A DNA stretch of 64,000 nt from Paraphysomonas bandaiensis (taxonomy: Eukaryota > Chrysophyceae), in NCBI GenBank assembly GCA_965644295.1, contig CBFFRP010000115.1, positions 1-64,000 on the forward strand. The letters run 5' to 3'. The first letter of the stretch is position 1. Every line of letters begins with the position of its first letter. Shown here piece after piece: positions 11,505 to 21,765 of this stretch. Both the position numbers and the translations under genes were made by a program. Under the pieces are notes generated by a model. The model saw only the letters and a list, made by a program, of their open reading frames with translations, was not told the origin of the DNA and did no database searches.

Positions 11505-12750
11505 ATTGCTAATAATATAATAAAAGACTTTGATATATATAACGATAACTCAAAGCAAACGCAGTGAGCAAGCAGAACGTTCGTAATCGGCTGACTCCTC
11601 TATTCTGCATTATGTTCTGACTCCTCTAGCCGAATAATGCAAGCGTTACTGCCGTGCCCACCACTTGTAAAGTGCTACGAGGTATTGATTAAACTAAGAA
11701 ACATACATATGTGGTGATGCTGGTGTGTCTCTTGCACCTCAACAACATGCTGTTCATTTTGGTGATGGTCGTAACTCTTTTATGTTTATGTCTGCATATA
11801 AGTCGGTAAAGTGATTTATTTCACCAGGTTTCATAATATATGGAAAAGTTTCATATAAGTACTTATTTGAAGTCTGTATTAATATTAATTATAATTTAGT
11901 TGTTGTATGTATATTATCAATCATATATTATATTATTTCAATAATATTTTACTAAAATACTGTATTATATTATTGTTACTTCTCATATAAATCTACTGTA
12001 AAAATACTTTTATGAAAATCTCACATCAACGTGTAGCTACTATAATATAATAATATATATGTTATATTATACACAGACAACACATACATGAAGTAATAAA
12101 ATACAGACACAATATCCCTGAATTAATTACGCTTTCAAGTCACCAAAAACGATATTATTTCATTTGAAGTAATTCTGCAACACTAAGTTCTCGTACAAAG
12201 ACATCATGTACGTATCATGTAGTCGATGCAGTCGATCATTTTGATCTTGCAATTTATAGAGATTGTTCATAAAATCCCGGCGTATTCTTTGTGTGTCGGC
12301 ACCAAGCAAGTTCCAGCTATATCTACATTATATACTTGTTGCACAGATACAAAAGGTGTCACTGGTGTAGAATGGGCCCACCGAAATAATATATGGAGTT
12401 TTAGGGATATATCTACTGAAGTTCACGTCAAGAGAACTCAAAAGAAATTTTATCCGGTACTTATCCCTCGATGTTAATTTTTGCTGTTTTTGGAATGTTA
12501 AAAGCTGTAGTTCTAAGGTATTTGAATTATTATGACCGTAATACATAAAGATTACAGCAGTGATATTAACAGTATTAAATGAACTATTGAAGTTCTAGGA
12601 ATAATAATAGTGAAACTGAAGTCATATTATATTGACTGTATATAAGATCGTAAGAAAAACGAATAGTTGAGATAACATAAATTTGGCGAATGCCAATATA
12701 ATATGAATCATGGTAAGTGCGATTGATCATAATTTTTTATCAGTAGTAAA
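11505..12750. other. AT-rich intergenic DNA with repeat fragments
   Basis: Very AT-rich between 11860 and 12120. The stretch 12500-12700 shares wording (TTCTAAGGTATTTGAATTAT and following) with the inner part of the long-TIR element near 21955-22130, so it is probably a fragment of that family. An 83-codon open frame at 12226-12477 has no recognisable features and is not called as a gene. Confidence 0.4.
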
Positions 12751-13460
12751 GTATTGAGTGCGTATTACGTGCATTTAATAAGCGTTTAAACCATCCTAAT
12801 TGTGTCAAATCTTGACATGGTAGTGGATGATAGTTCCAGCTCAGACTGGAAACAACTTCTAAAGTTCGATCCGTTAAGTGTGGTAAACTGGAGAAAGAGA
12901 TTAAAGGTCTCGTTGATGCGAAAGAATCGAAATCAACTGGGCCTAGAGGAGGGTCCTCTGAGACCCGCCGTCCACTTCTCCGACAGCTGTCCGAACAAGT
13001 ACAATGAAGATCTGGACAAATAGCCGGAGAGAAAAGACATGTGCATTAGCTCCATCTTTGAAGCAGTGCAACTGGTGGCGGAGGCGCTAGAAATTGTTGA
13101 TAAATATTCCTTGAAAAAGGCGTGCTACCACAGACGGCCCCGAAAACGAATAATTAGCTACCAGTGGCGAAGTTGTTTTTAGATTAATTGATCGGTTTCG
13201 TGGAATATCGTTGAGTTGAATAAAACGTTCGTAGAATTCGGAATTCTACGCCGCTTTGGGGACACGCAAGAACTTGGAGCAGCTGTACCAAGCAAGGCGA
13301 CGTATTACTCAGTGAGATGATTACAATATATATATGTCGGCGTTACGATCAAGCTAATGGAGAGCTCTTCACAGGAAGTACACTTGAATACCTCGATCAG
13401 AAAGTTGTATGCTCTAACGCAAAGTGTGGAAAACGAGGCCATATTCAGAACCAGTGCTAG
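12751..13460 (+). pseudogene. Retrotransposon gag-like remnant with a zinc knuckle
   Basis: An open stretch at 12802-13020 encodes a basic segment (NWRKRLKVSLMRKNRNQLG). After stops, the sequence at 13370-13458 reads STLEYLDQKVVCSNAKC, then GKRGHIQNQC and a stop. The cysteine/histidine spacing C-x4-C-x4-H-x4-C is close to the CCHC knuckle of gag proteins (C-x2-C-x4-H-x4-C). The identification rests mainly on the knuckle; a cellular CCHC protein fragment cannot be excluded. Confidence 0.4.
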
Positions 13461-14457
13461 ATGAAAACGAAAGACTTAAATCTCGCAGTTGAAGCGCAGA
13501 GAGAAGAGTCAAAAACGCAGAGAGCACTCGCAGTATCAACAGGGAAAAATCAAGAAGCATGCGGTATACAAGAACATCGCGCCAGTGAATGCCGTTGTCG
13601 AGGGTGCAGTTGTACGTATTTGGAAACAATTAGAAATATTCACAATAAGCAGTAGCTTATTACAAAAATATGGAAAATATGATATGATGTGAAAGTATAT
13701 AAGCTGAAGCAGTGGATCTTGTCACCGAGGTTTGTCATAATCTGCCAAAAAAATTGATTTAAATGTTCACAATTTTGCATAGTCACAGGTCACAGAAGTT
13801 TAATCGACCTTAGGTCGAGACAACCCTGATCAATGCCTAAGCAGTTTTGGTGTACACTTGTATTATATCTAGCGCAATGGTAGAAACGTATATAACATAT
13901 AACGTGCTAAACTGACCAACATTTGACCCCACTTCATTTCCAATATTCTGATTTCTGGATCATTCTCAGTGGTATCCACTAAGGAAGCTACCAGAATAAC
14001 AACACATTTTGTTATTGAATTTTAATTTTAGTATCTATATGTAGCAAACTACAGATTGTTATAGTTTTGATACGATTCAAACATAGAACAAGCATCCTTG
14101 TTTCAATCTTTGGTCTAATTACCCTGCTGCGTACTATATACACAATGTAAAAAGGTGAGCCTGTAGAATGCATGTCATACTCTATACTCTTCAATGCTTG
14201 TCGTAGAAAGGTACCTCAATATTGACTTGCTTCACTATATTTTCCGGAGCTAGTAATGTGTCTCTATGGTTCAAATAGGTTCACCTCAATTACTATATTC
14301 TCGTATTATGGGAAGTCGAGAATCTGTTACCCAGACTACTTATTTCTTGATCTGCTTGGAAATGCTGCATGTAATGTTTTTCTCCGCTCGTACAACACAA
14401 TACAGGCAAATTTAACACATAGTTATCCTTAATTAAATAGATTTTTCAATCAGCCAC
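13461..14457. other. Intergenic, no gene recognised
   Basis: Small overlapping open frames at 13461-13692 are Lys/Arg/Glu-rich, may continue the gag-like remnant, and lack recognisable motifs. The remainder up to the SmF stop codon shows no coding signal. Confidence 0.35.
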
Positions 14458-14801
14458 TTAGTCCTTGACTTCCCTCATATACAGCACGTTGTTGCATCTT
14501 ATTAAAACTTCGCCAAGGTTGCCCGCAAATGCGCCGTCTATAAACTCTTCAGTTTGAGCCAGCTGCAAATTATGCACAAATTAACCTCCATACAAAAATC
14601 GTACTGCTAAAAAAACACTCACCTGCAGGTTCATGTACGAATCCACTGCCATGAGTATTCCTTTGTACTCCATTCCCCACTTAAGTTTCACAATTACAGG
14701 ATTGCCAGAGAGACCATTAAGGAACGGCTTTGGATTAACGATTTGCTGCGAAAAAAATTAAGACATGAGGGAGGTAGTAAGGAGAGACGTACCACAGACA
14801 T
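14458..14801 (-). CDS. SNRPF: Small nuclear ribonucleoprotein Sm protein F
   Basis: Three exons in phase: 14801-14793 (only 9 nt, coding MSV), 14745-14623 and 14562-14458, with introns of 47 and 60 nt. The product is 78 residues; SmF is usually about 80-90. The Sm1 motif is complete: [20 protein letters not shown], then [19 protein letters not shown]. The Sm2 motif follows: [13 protein letters not shown]. The NPKPFLN..L.G start and the EEFIDG link separate SmF from other Sm and LSm proteins. SmF is part of the seven-member ring that binds the U-rich site of spliceosomal U1, U2, U4 and U5 snRNAs. The usual acidic C-terminal tail is nearly absent (ends REVKD). The start is chosen because only this tiny first exon links by a GTACGT donor to the Gln-Ile-Val start of exon 2. 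Confidence 0.93.
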
Positions 14802-15476
14802 ATCAGCAGGTGTGACAGTTTACTTATGAACGAATTGTTGCAGAGTTCGTGACATATATGGTTGCATGTTGTTTGGTGCATAAGTGGATGTATTACTATG
14901 TATTGGTTGTATAGGCGCGTCCGTGGTTTGCGAAAAAACTCCAGTTTTTTTTCCGCCGCGTCAGGACCGCTGATTAGTTGAGAAAAATTATTTAGCCCGC
15001 ACCGCAGGTGCGGGATCCCGCACCCTTGTTTTTACACAAAGGCCGCACAGCAAGTGCGCCCATCGAGTGATCCAATCAGCAGAGTGCATCATAGCATAGT
15101 GCATCATATCACATGCATCGAGTATATGTATATAGTAATATGACGAGGCAGCCATATGCAGCAGATACACGTTAATGAGTGCTTGAATGATAGGTGATAA
15201 CATGTTGCTACCATCTTATTTCATGAAACTGTGAGATGAGATATGCAGTTACTGGACGAGGTTTATAAGGCTGTATGGAGAGGAACTGTGAAGGGCTGTA
15301 TATTATGGTATGAAGTGATTTGATATGGATATCAATGATTGAATTCCAGGTGGGAGCATCATGCTCCCATCATCCTATTTAAAGTGTCAGGTATGTAGAG
15401 AGATGAGAAGTGGTACATTTGAAGGAATAGAAGGCTGTATATCATGCATGCACTATGTTGTGTGATGGTATATGAT
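14802..15476. other. Upstream region of SmF with two perfect hairpins
   Basis: No gene is seen. A hairpin with an 8-bp stem (CCCGCACC, loop GCA, GGTGCGGG) sits at about 14997-15015. A palindrome GGGAGCATCATGCTCCC sits at about 15353-15369. Their role is unknown. Confidence 0.35.
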
Positions 15477-15870
15477 ATGCTGAATGTTGTCATGGTTTAT
15501 TATGCTGTTGTAGGCGCAATGACGTTTATACTTACCGGTGCAAGAGGGATGCCTAAGCGACACAAGCGCCCGGCTGCCCCTGTACCATCTTGCAGTGAAT
15601 ATGTGTCATGTTGTGTAAGGGTATGCAGTATGGCTGTATGTGATAAGAATTCTGAACGGTGTGGAATAATAAAATGCTGAAGGCTGTGATGGTTTATTAT
15701 GCTGTTGTAGGCGCAATGACGTTTATACTTACCGGTGCAAGAGGGATGCCTAAGCGACACAAGCGCCCGGCTGCCCCTGTTCCATCTTGCAGTGAATATG
15801 TGTCATGTTGTGTAAGGGTATGCAGTATGGCTGTATGTGATAAGAATTCTGAACGGTGTGGAATAATAAA
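15477..15870. repeat. Tandem repeat, unit 197 bp, two copies (type 1)
   Basis: The mark GGCGCAATGACGTTTATACT recurs at 15513 and 15710, so the period is 197 bp. The copies are nearly identical. Each unit contains a GC-richer core (MPKRHKRPAAP in one frame), which leaves open frames on both strands. As 197 is not a multiple of three the array cannot be one protein repeat. Unit ends share AATAATAAAATGCTGAA with the adjoining 184-bp array. Confidence 0.85.
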
Positions 15871-16410
15871 ATGCTGAACGCTGTGATGGTTGATTATACT
15901 GTTGTATGCTCTGTAAATAATGATACGATGTATTCCAATTACTAATGAATCATTAATTATAAGGGTACAGTATAAAAAGTTGATGGAGTGGTTATAAATG
16001 AATACATATAGGCATTCTACAGATTACTAACATCAGACTGTGTCGAATAATAAAATGCTGCACGCTGTAATGGTTGATTATACTGTTGTATGCTCTGTAA
16101 ATAATGATACGATGTATTCCAATTACTAATGAATCATTAATTATAAGGGTACATTATAAAAAGTTGATGGAGTGGTTATAAATGAATACATATAGGCATT
16201 CTACAGATTACTAACATCAGACTGTGTCGAATAATAAAATGCTGAACGCTGTAATGGTTGATTATACTGTTGTATGCTCTGTAAATAATGATACGATGTA
16301 TTCCAATTACTAATGAATCATTAATTATAAGGGTACATTATAAAAAGTTGATGGAGTGGTTATAAATGAATACATATATTGGCATTCTACAGATTACTAA
16401 CATCAGACTG
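15871..16410. repeat. Tandem repeat, unit 184 bp, three copies (type 2)
   Basis: The mark GTTGTATGCTCTGTAAATAA recurs at 15901, 16085 and 16269, so the period is 184 bp. The last unit ends with GCATTCTACAGATTACTAAC at 16382-16401, next to the 3' end of the minus-strand gene at 16488-17390. The first about 40 bp of each unit match the start of the 197-bp units, so the two arrays share ancestry. Confidence 0.88.
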
Positions 16411-16487
16411 AAGTTTCCTTTTCTTTGTCCTTGGAATAATGTTACCATCACTGTCCCTTCGTGCACTCATTGCATCATATATACTGT

Positions 16488-17390
16488 TTATGTATTTCTT
16501 AGAGGCTTTTTTTTGGGGTGAAACTTGTCGTAATTTTCCTGACCAAATAAATCAACAATAACACGCAATTCAACCTTTTCAGCTATGCATTTTAAATTAC
16601 TCTTCCATTCTCTGTACGAAGTAGACTGACTTGCCATACAGGGTTTCGGCTCATCAAGAAAACGTTTCTCGTCATCGTACAATAGGCCGAGTCCTTTAGT
16701 CAATACTCGATTTAGTTTTTTCTGTTTGTTGACGTTGTCTACCATAGGGTATACAGTAAATCATAGATATGTGAAGTATGTCCACTTACCGGAGAAATCA
16801 GATGCCCGATGTATAATGTATTCACCTATGCGCTTCATTAGTTCTTTCCCCACTGGACTTGTTTTCTCTGATATACGCACTCCTTGTGCGATACACCGCT
16901 TGATAATATGCTTTGATACTGCCGCTCTCACATCTTTGTACCACAGCTCATTGGAGCTGCTTAATAACTCATTTCTTTTAAATCGCTTCGTCAGCGCAGT
17001 CTTCGTGTCTGACAAATACTGCCAAGCAGTACCTAGGGTCAAAGGCTTCTTCGTTGTTCCATGGACGGCGTGATCGATCAAAAAGCCACCGAAACATTGA
17101 AATAGTTCTACATTTATATCACTGTCTATGAGTTCCTTATACCTCTTCTTCCCGTCGAACCGCATCTCCAAGTACTTCGCAAACTGAGCTAACGCAGAGG
17201 AGTTACGATTTTTGGTTTCCCCATCACCGACTTTTCTAATGCCCCCTGTGGTAGTTGATTCCGTGGTAGTTGATTCCGTGGTAGTTGATTCCGTGGTAGT
17301 TGATTCCATGCTACTATGATATGTTCTCGCTGTTATTATGTTCTGTATGTATGATACCATGCTGTGATGAGAGAGCTCCTCCTTCAACAC
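16488..17390 (-). CDS. Unidentified two-exon gene, possibly a recombinase-like core-binding domain
   Basis: Exons 17390-16790 and 16738-16488 join in phase over a 51-nt intron (GTAAGT..GTAG), giving 283 residues. The N-terminus has a short repeat (STTTE four times, 15-bp units near 17244-17305). Then comes a helical, basic region: NSSALAQFAKYLEMRFDGK, then FGGFLIDHAV and TAWQYLSDTKTALTKRF. Its general look recalls the N-terminal core-binding domain of tyrosine recombinases such as Cryptons, but the catalytic R..HxxR..Y half is absent, so I do not assign a function. The frame ends just after an A8 run at about 16501-16508. A one-base shift there would add a basic tail (KKYINSIYDAMSARR...RTKKRK) ending at 16387 inside the tandem repeat. 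The true start could also be the later Met of MVSYIQN or MESTTT. Confidence 0.5.
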
Positions 17391-17958
17391 CCACCTCCCT
17401 GGATCTATTACTCACCAGCAACACCATACATACCACTGGTCACTCATCATCACCACTTATATAGTTCCACACCATTATGGTGCGGGCTTGAGTACGGTAC
17501 CTTCCACATTTTACAGAAAAACTTATTTTGCGTCCGGTCTGTGCTGGACGCTGTATATGCTGTATGGACTGTAGTATATGGTGGTGTAGTACGAGGAGAG
17601 TACAGATGCAGTTCTCCACCACGGTATTCCGTGAATATGATACGATATACCGTATTCCGAATGTATGCAGAATGACGGTTGGAAATGAACAATCAAAAAA
17701 TCTGGTTGTAGAGTGGTTTGGCGATACGGTAGTTTCCATATATAATATAAAATCGGTAGTCGTGCAATATAGATGTGCAGTGGTTCGATGCAGATGTGAA
17801 TATTTGTATAAAATATTAGTCTGTGTAGTACTCACTGACAGACCCCACAGAACAGCTTTGTAACATACGTACAATTCATTTTAATTACTTGCCGTTGGCT
17901 ACAATTCAAGCAAATATGAGAGAAATTGTATAGTAAATTTCTGTAATCTCTATCGACG
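17391..17958. other. Upstream region of second DUF599 gene, no gene called
   Basis: Both strands have few stops over 17440-17870, giving overlapping open frames of 80-144 codons, but none shows family features, so this looks compositional. Near-inverted wording (GATACGATATACCGTATTCC near 17640-17660) may be a regulatory or structured site. Confidence 0.35.
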
Positions 17959-19197
17959 ATGGCCACTATGAAATGGGTGGGTTTGCCCATTCATGATATT
18001 ATTGTCCCGGCATGTGTGTGGTTTGTCATTATTTCAATATATATAAGGCAAATCTATCGGCGGTATTCGAATAAGCATAACAAGCATCCCTTAAATGAAG
18101 ACGATAAGTACTATAGGGATTATTTCTACCATGTGAGTACTTAGAGTGCGAACTGTATTTTTTACCTATTTGTTATCGTTCTTATATTTTGCTTATAGTG
18201 AAGTTTATACTAAATATCTTTTACGTTCTTAATTGTTGCTGTATGTAGATGAGGGGTGGGTGGGTGAGACAGAACCACCTCACTATGCAAGCAGTAGCTA
18301 ACTCCACAAGAGACTACCTTCGAGTAATAATTTTCTTAGCGGGGAACTCCGCAGGTAGGTTACTATGGTTGTGATTATACGCACACTGTATTATATGCCC
18401 TGCACTTTTTTACTATGGTCGGGCGATTAGTGGTGTAAAAATTTTATTACTTCGAAGTAAATATGGGCATGATGAATTGATATCCTGTGTAGGTCTAGGA
18501 GCGATATTAGCAGGTTATGCTGGTCGTGCTGCATCCTCTGCTTCATCTCCATATGATTATTACCTCGTTGTGAAACTCGCATGCTGCGGGTTACTCTTCT
18601 TCATAATATTTTTCTTATACATAAACAGTATACGATTCGGAAATCAAATGCAGTAAGATACATTGAACATAAGTAAATTACTTTTTTGCTGATTTAGTAT
18701 CGTAGCTTTCTCATGAATGTTGAAGAAGCTAATGGAGTGAACATGAACCTCATGATAATAGAAAGAGTATTTCACAGATCGTGGTTCTTCCATGCTGCAG
18801 GTATGACGCATTATGTGGTCTGTCACTTGAAATCATATTGGCGTGATAATGTACACAGCATATTGGCGTGATAATGTACACTTCGTGATGATATTGTATT
18901 GCACTCATGTAGTCTATAGGGCTTCGACTACATTTCGCTATTATCCCTCTCTTCGCATGGGTGATATCCTCGTGGGCTCTGTTAGCCATATCTCCTCTGT
19001 ATATATATCTGGTTGAAAACTATGACAATCTATCTTTCCTGGAGCAAGATCTAGAAGACATGTACAAAGGAACTTCTTTCGATAAGTCCCAACCAGCTAC
19101 TGCGCTGGACTCAGAGGAGTTGTCTGATGAGACGGCAGTCAGTACTGTACCTATTCGACTCGTAAGGAAGCGGAGCAACAACGAAAGTTCAATTTAG
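17959..19197 (+). CDS. DUF599-family multi-pass membrane protein, paralogue 2
   Basis: Five exons in phase: 17959-18132, 18249-18354, 18493-18652, 18706-18800 and 18920-19197, giving 270 residues. Exons 2, 3 and 4 have exactly the same lengths as in paralogue 1 (106, 160 and 95 nt). Family blocks in order: HDIIVPACVWFVIISIYI; W.RQNHL..QAVANSTRDYLRVIIFLAGNSA; LGAILAGYAGRAAS; an IIFFLYINSIRF helix; HFLMNVEEANG; FAWVISSWALLAI. The C-terminal tail beyond the shared LEDMYKGT is longer than in paralogue 1 and unrelated to it (Ser/Glu then basic). Function is unknown, as for the family. The two genes flank about 10.7 kb that includes transposons, SmF and the unidentified gene. Confidence 0.87.
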
Positions 19198-19468
19198 TTG
19201 TCCTTTATTTATGTTGATATTAATCTGTGTTCGCTGTGGTCATATGAGCCAGTTGATAGGTAGAGAGCTAAGCACCCACAGTTTGGTCAAATGACGCGTG
19301 CGGTGAATTAGAATGTATTTTAGTGGAGATTGATGTGTGTACTATGACACAATGATTTTGTTCATGGACATTGTGATCATTGTGTCACTGGTGAAGTGGT
19401 CAAGAATAATAATTACAAACTGCAAAAAGTAAAATGCGGAATGAAAGACAATCTTAATCCGTAGATTA
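19198..19468. other. 3' flank of DUF599 paralogue 2
   Basis: No gene is seen. A short inverted pair (GACACAATGA ... TCATTGTGTC, 19346-19386) could form a hairpin shortly after the gene. Confidence 0.3.
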
Positions 19469-19476
19469 GTGTAAAC

Positions 19477-20212
19477 CAGGGCTGCGTAGCAATAATTGCA
19501 AATGTTTTTATGCAATTAAATAATTGCAACTATTAGCTATAGCTCGCGGAATTATAGTTGCAATTTAATTGTGCCAATTATTGTCCAATTAACTTAGTTA
19601 CTCATTACAAGCACGTGTAGCATCTTCAACCGTATAATGATATAATTGACGGATTATAATATTTACATGGTCAAAACTCTAAATATCCAGGTTTTTGTCT
19701 GCAAAAAACAGTTAAAAGCCCTGATAATCCATGTCCATACCGCTGCACAACCAGTTCGTAGTTCGTAGTGCTCTTCAATCCTGCAGTGTCCTGTAAGGCA
19801 TCCAGGATCAGAAGAACATAATTGCCAACACTACATATAGATATATATCTTCAACTAGAAGGGTATTGAGCGTTACATATATACCATATACTTATGGATC
19901 GAGCTGAACTAAGATTTGTAGTTCAAAATCAAGAGGAAAGACACATAAAAACACAGTACCTTTCTTAATGTAAAGAAAACGTTATAATGAGAGGCCAACC
20001 TTCCCTCTATTGTAATAGCCATTAAGGGCAATAACTGGCCGTCGTCCTTAATTTTTTGCAACTTCTAATTCTATTATTATGTATGTGCTCTTATACTATA
20101 TAGTTAATAATTGCCAATTAATTGCAATCTATTTGCAATTATTACGTATGTTCCATGCGATTAATTAATTAATTAATTTCAATTCAATTCAATTAATTGT
20201 TACGCAGCCCTG
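19477..20212. mobile_element. Non-autonomous hAT element, 736 bp, with perfect 8-bp target duplication
   Basis: The left end CAGGGCTGCGTAGCAAT and the right end (complement) CAGGGCTGCGTAACAAT form the terminal inverted repeats. GTGTAAAC directly flanks both sides (19469-19476 and 20213-20220), the 8-bp duplication expected of hAT transposition. No transposase coding remains. The interior matches the left and right parts of the decayed element at 7657-11504 and looks like an internal deletion of it. The intact duplication suggests a fairly recent insertion. Confidence 0.93.
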
Positions 20213-20389
20213 GTGTAAACTACCCTAGTAAACCGAGCGAAGCACAAAGTTTTGTAGTCGAGTGTAGCAACAATGGGTGGGTTATTGAGCCATTATGGTG
20301 CAAGGATAAAGTGGTGGTTCAAGAAGATGAAAGGTAGGTAGTCGTCTTGGATAGATCACGAGATATGAATATCAAGATTCATGAATACT

Positions 20390-20560
20390 GGGCTGGAATG
20401 TGTTGAAATACGTATGTTTCCCTAAGGTAGAACTGTAGAATACGTTAAATTCAAAGTGAAAAACAGTAATACGTAATACTCAATATATATTACTACTTAT
20501 ATAGCCATAACTGTGAAACTTAAGTGTCATGACGATTCAAGTTGCGGAGGTTAATCAAAT
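20390..20560. repeat. Dispersed repeat B, copy 1
   Basis: This stretch shares long runs with 28300-28465: GTTGAAATACGTATG/GTTGGAATACGTATG, ACTGTAGAATACGTTA, GTGAAAAACAGTAATACGTA, ATAACTGTGAAACT and CATGACGATTCAAG, in the same order and orientation. No coding is seen. Probably a fragment of a dispersed element. Confidence 0.75.
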
Positions 20561-20714
20561 GCCCTCAACAAAGTCGGACTCTCACCTTTTCGGGGTGTTA
20601 TGGGGGATAAGTACAGGATAAACTAACGTGAGCCGCATATAGTCAGATATTGTTCTGCGCATTCATATAGCCAAATAAATAAAGCTTGCGTAGTCTCTAC
20701 TATATAAGTGCCTC

Positions 20715-21190
20715 TTGTGTAGATGTCTTTGGGCTCTGACGAATAAACAGGCATCCGGGAATGGGCCCACCTCAAGGGCATCCGGGATATCGGGCTGCCT
20801 ACTGAAGTCAAGCATCTGGGAATGTGCACACCTCAACGGCATAAATGTTAAAAGTCTTATTATTAGCAATAGGCGTTAAAAACCTGCACCAACTTAGTAG
20901 CTAGATGAATGCTAGACAAACTAGTTAGACCTCTACCTGTAACTAATCAGTACACACTTTTTTTATCCTACTATTTAACGCTACGGAAGCTGCTTGTGCG
21001 TCGCCGCAACCACCAAGGTGCGACCACTTCCGCTCTGAGCTCGTAAGGTGAACATCCCGAATGCTTGACCTCAGCAGGTTACCCTTCAGGTGGACCCTGT
21101 CCCGGATGCCCTTGAGGTGGGCCTATTCCCGGATGCCTGTTTATTCGTCAGAGCCCGAAGACGTCTATACACAAGTGACACTACTTATGG
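20715..21190. repeat. Inverted pair of repeat A flanking a LINE 3' fragment
   Basis: The stretch 20715-20830 (GACGAATAAACAGGCATCCG, TGAAGTCAAGCATC) is the inverse of 21055-21190 (AATGCTTGACCTCAGCAGG, CCGGATGCCTGTTTATTCGT). Repeat A contains an internal short direct repeat, CCCGGATGCC with TTGAGGTGGGCC. Between the arms, 20855-21015 matches the 3' UTR of the LINE at 8458-11132. Other repeat A copies lie near 28715-29050, 29535-29660 and 40310-40410. Confidence 0.75.
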
Positions 21191-21765
21191 TGTCCCTTGC
21201 ACCACACAAGCATTCGGCTATGAATGGGCAGAAGAATATCGTAGAGATAAGCACTATTCAGTTTAATTACAATACTAAATTAGTTCTGACTCTCTTACAA
21301 CATCCCTATAATTGCCAATAATCAGACATTCAAAATAATCAGGTTGACACATGAGTAGGATATGAGAATTTGTACTACGATTTAGGTACAGGTAGATTTC
21401 TATCTAGCTTGACAACTTTTCATCTAGAAACTTATCTGGTGCTGAAATATTTGAAGCCCACTATTGCTAATAATAAAAGACTGTCACACATAATATATAT
21501 ATAATTATATATATATAATTCACACAGATTCTACCAAGCATGCGTATCCTCAGCAAAGCGTGAACACGGGTGGGACGGAAACAGAATCTGCGGTCAGCTA
21601 CGTGGGTAAGCGGGTGGTAGAATCAGTATAAAATCTCGATGTTCTATATATGTGTATGCACCTACAGTATGGCCACCCGCTCGGAACAATGGGGTAATGG
21701 ATGTTACAGACGTTCATGGAAGAACTATAATTTTAGGGTATAGTATACATTATACATAGGTATTC
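21191..21765. other. Repeat-rich intergenic DNA
   Basis: It holds a short LINE-3'-like end (GCCAATAATCAGACATTC near 21313-21330) and an AT dinucleotide tract near 21495-21525 that could pair with itself. No gene is seen. Confidence 0.4.

Noticed and set aside
12226-12477. 83-codon plus frame
   Set aside because: No motif and no splice partners; lies in repeat-rich DNA.
15477-16410. CRISPR-like array
   Set aside because: The units are 184 and 197 bp, directly adjoining with no unique spacers, in a eukaryotic context.
17440-17874. 144-codon minus frame and overlapping plus frames
   Set aside because: Both strands are equally open and Tyr/Thr/Ile-rich with no family motif; best explained by composition.
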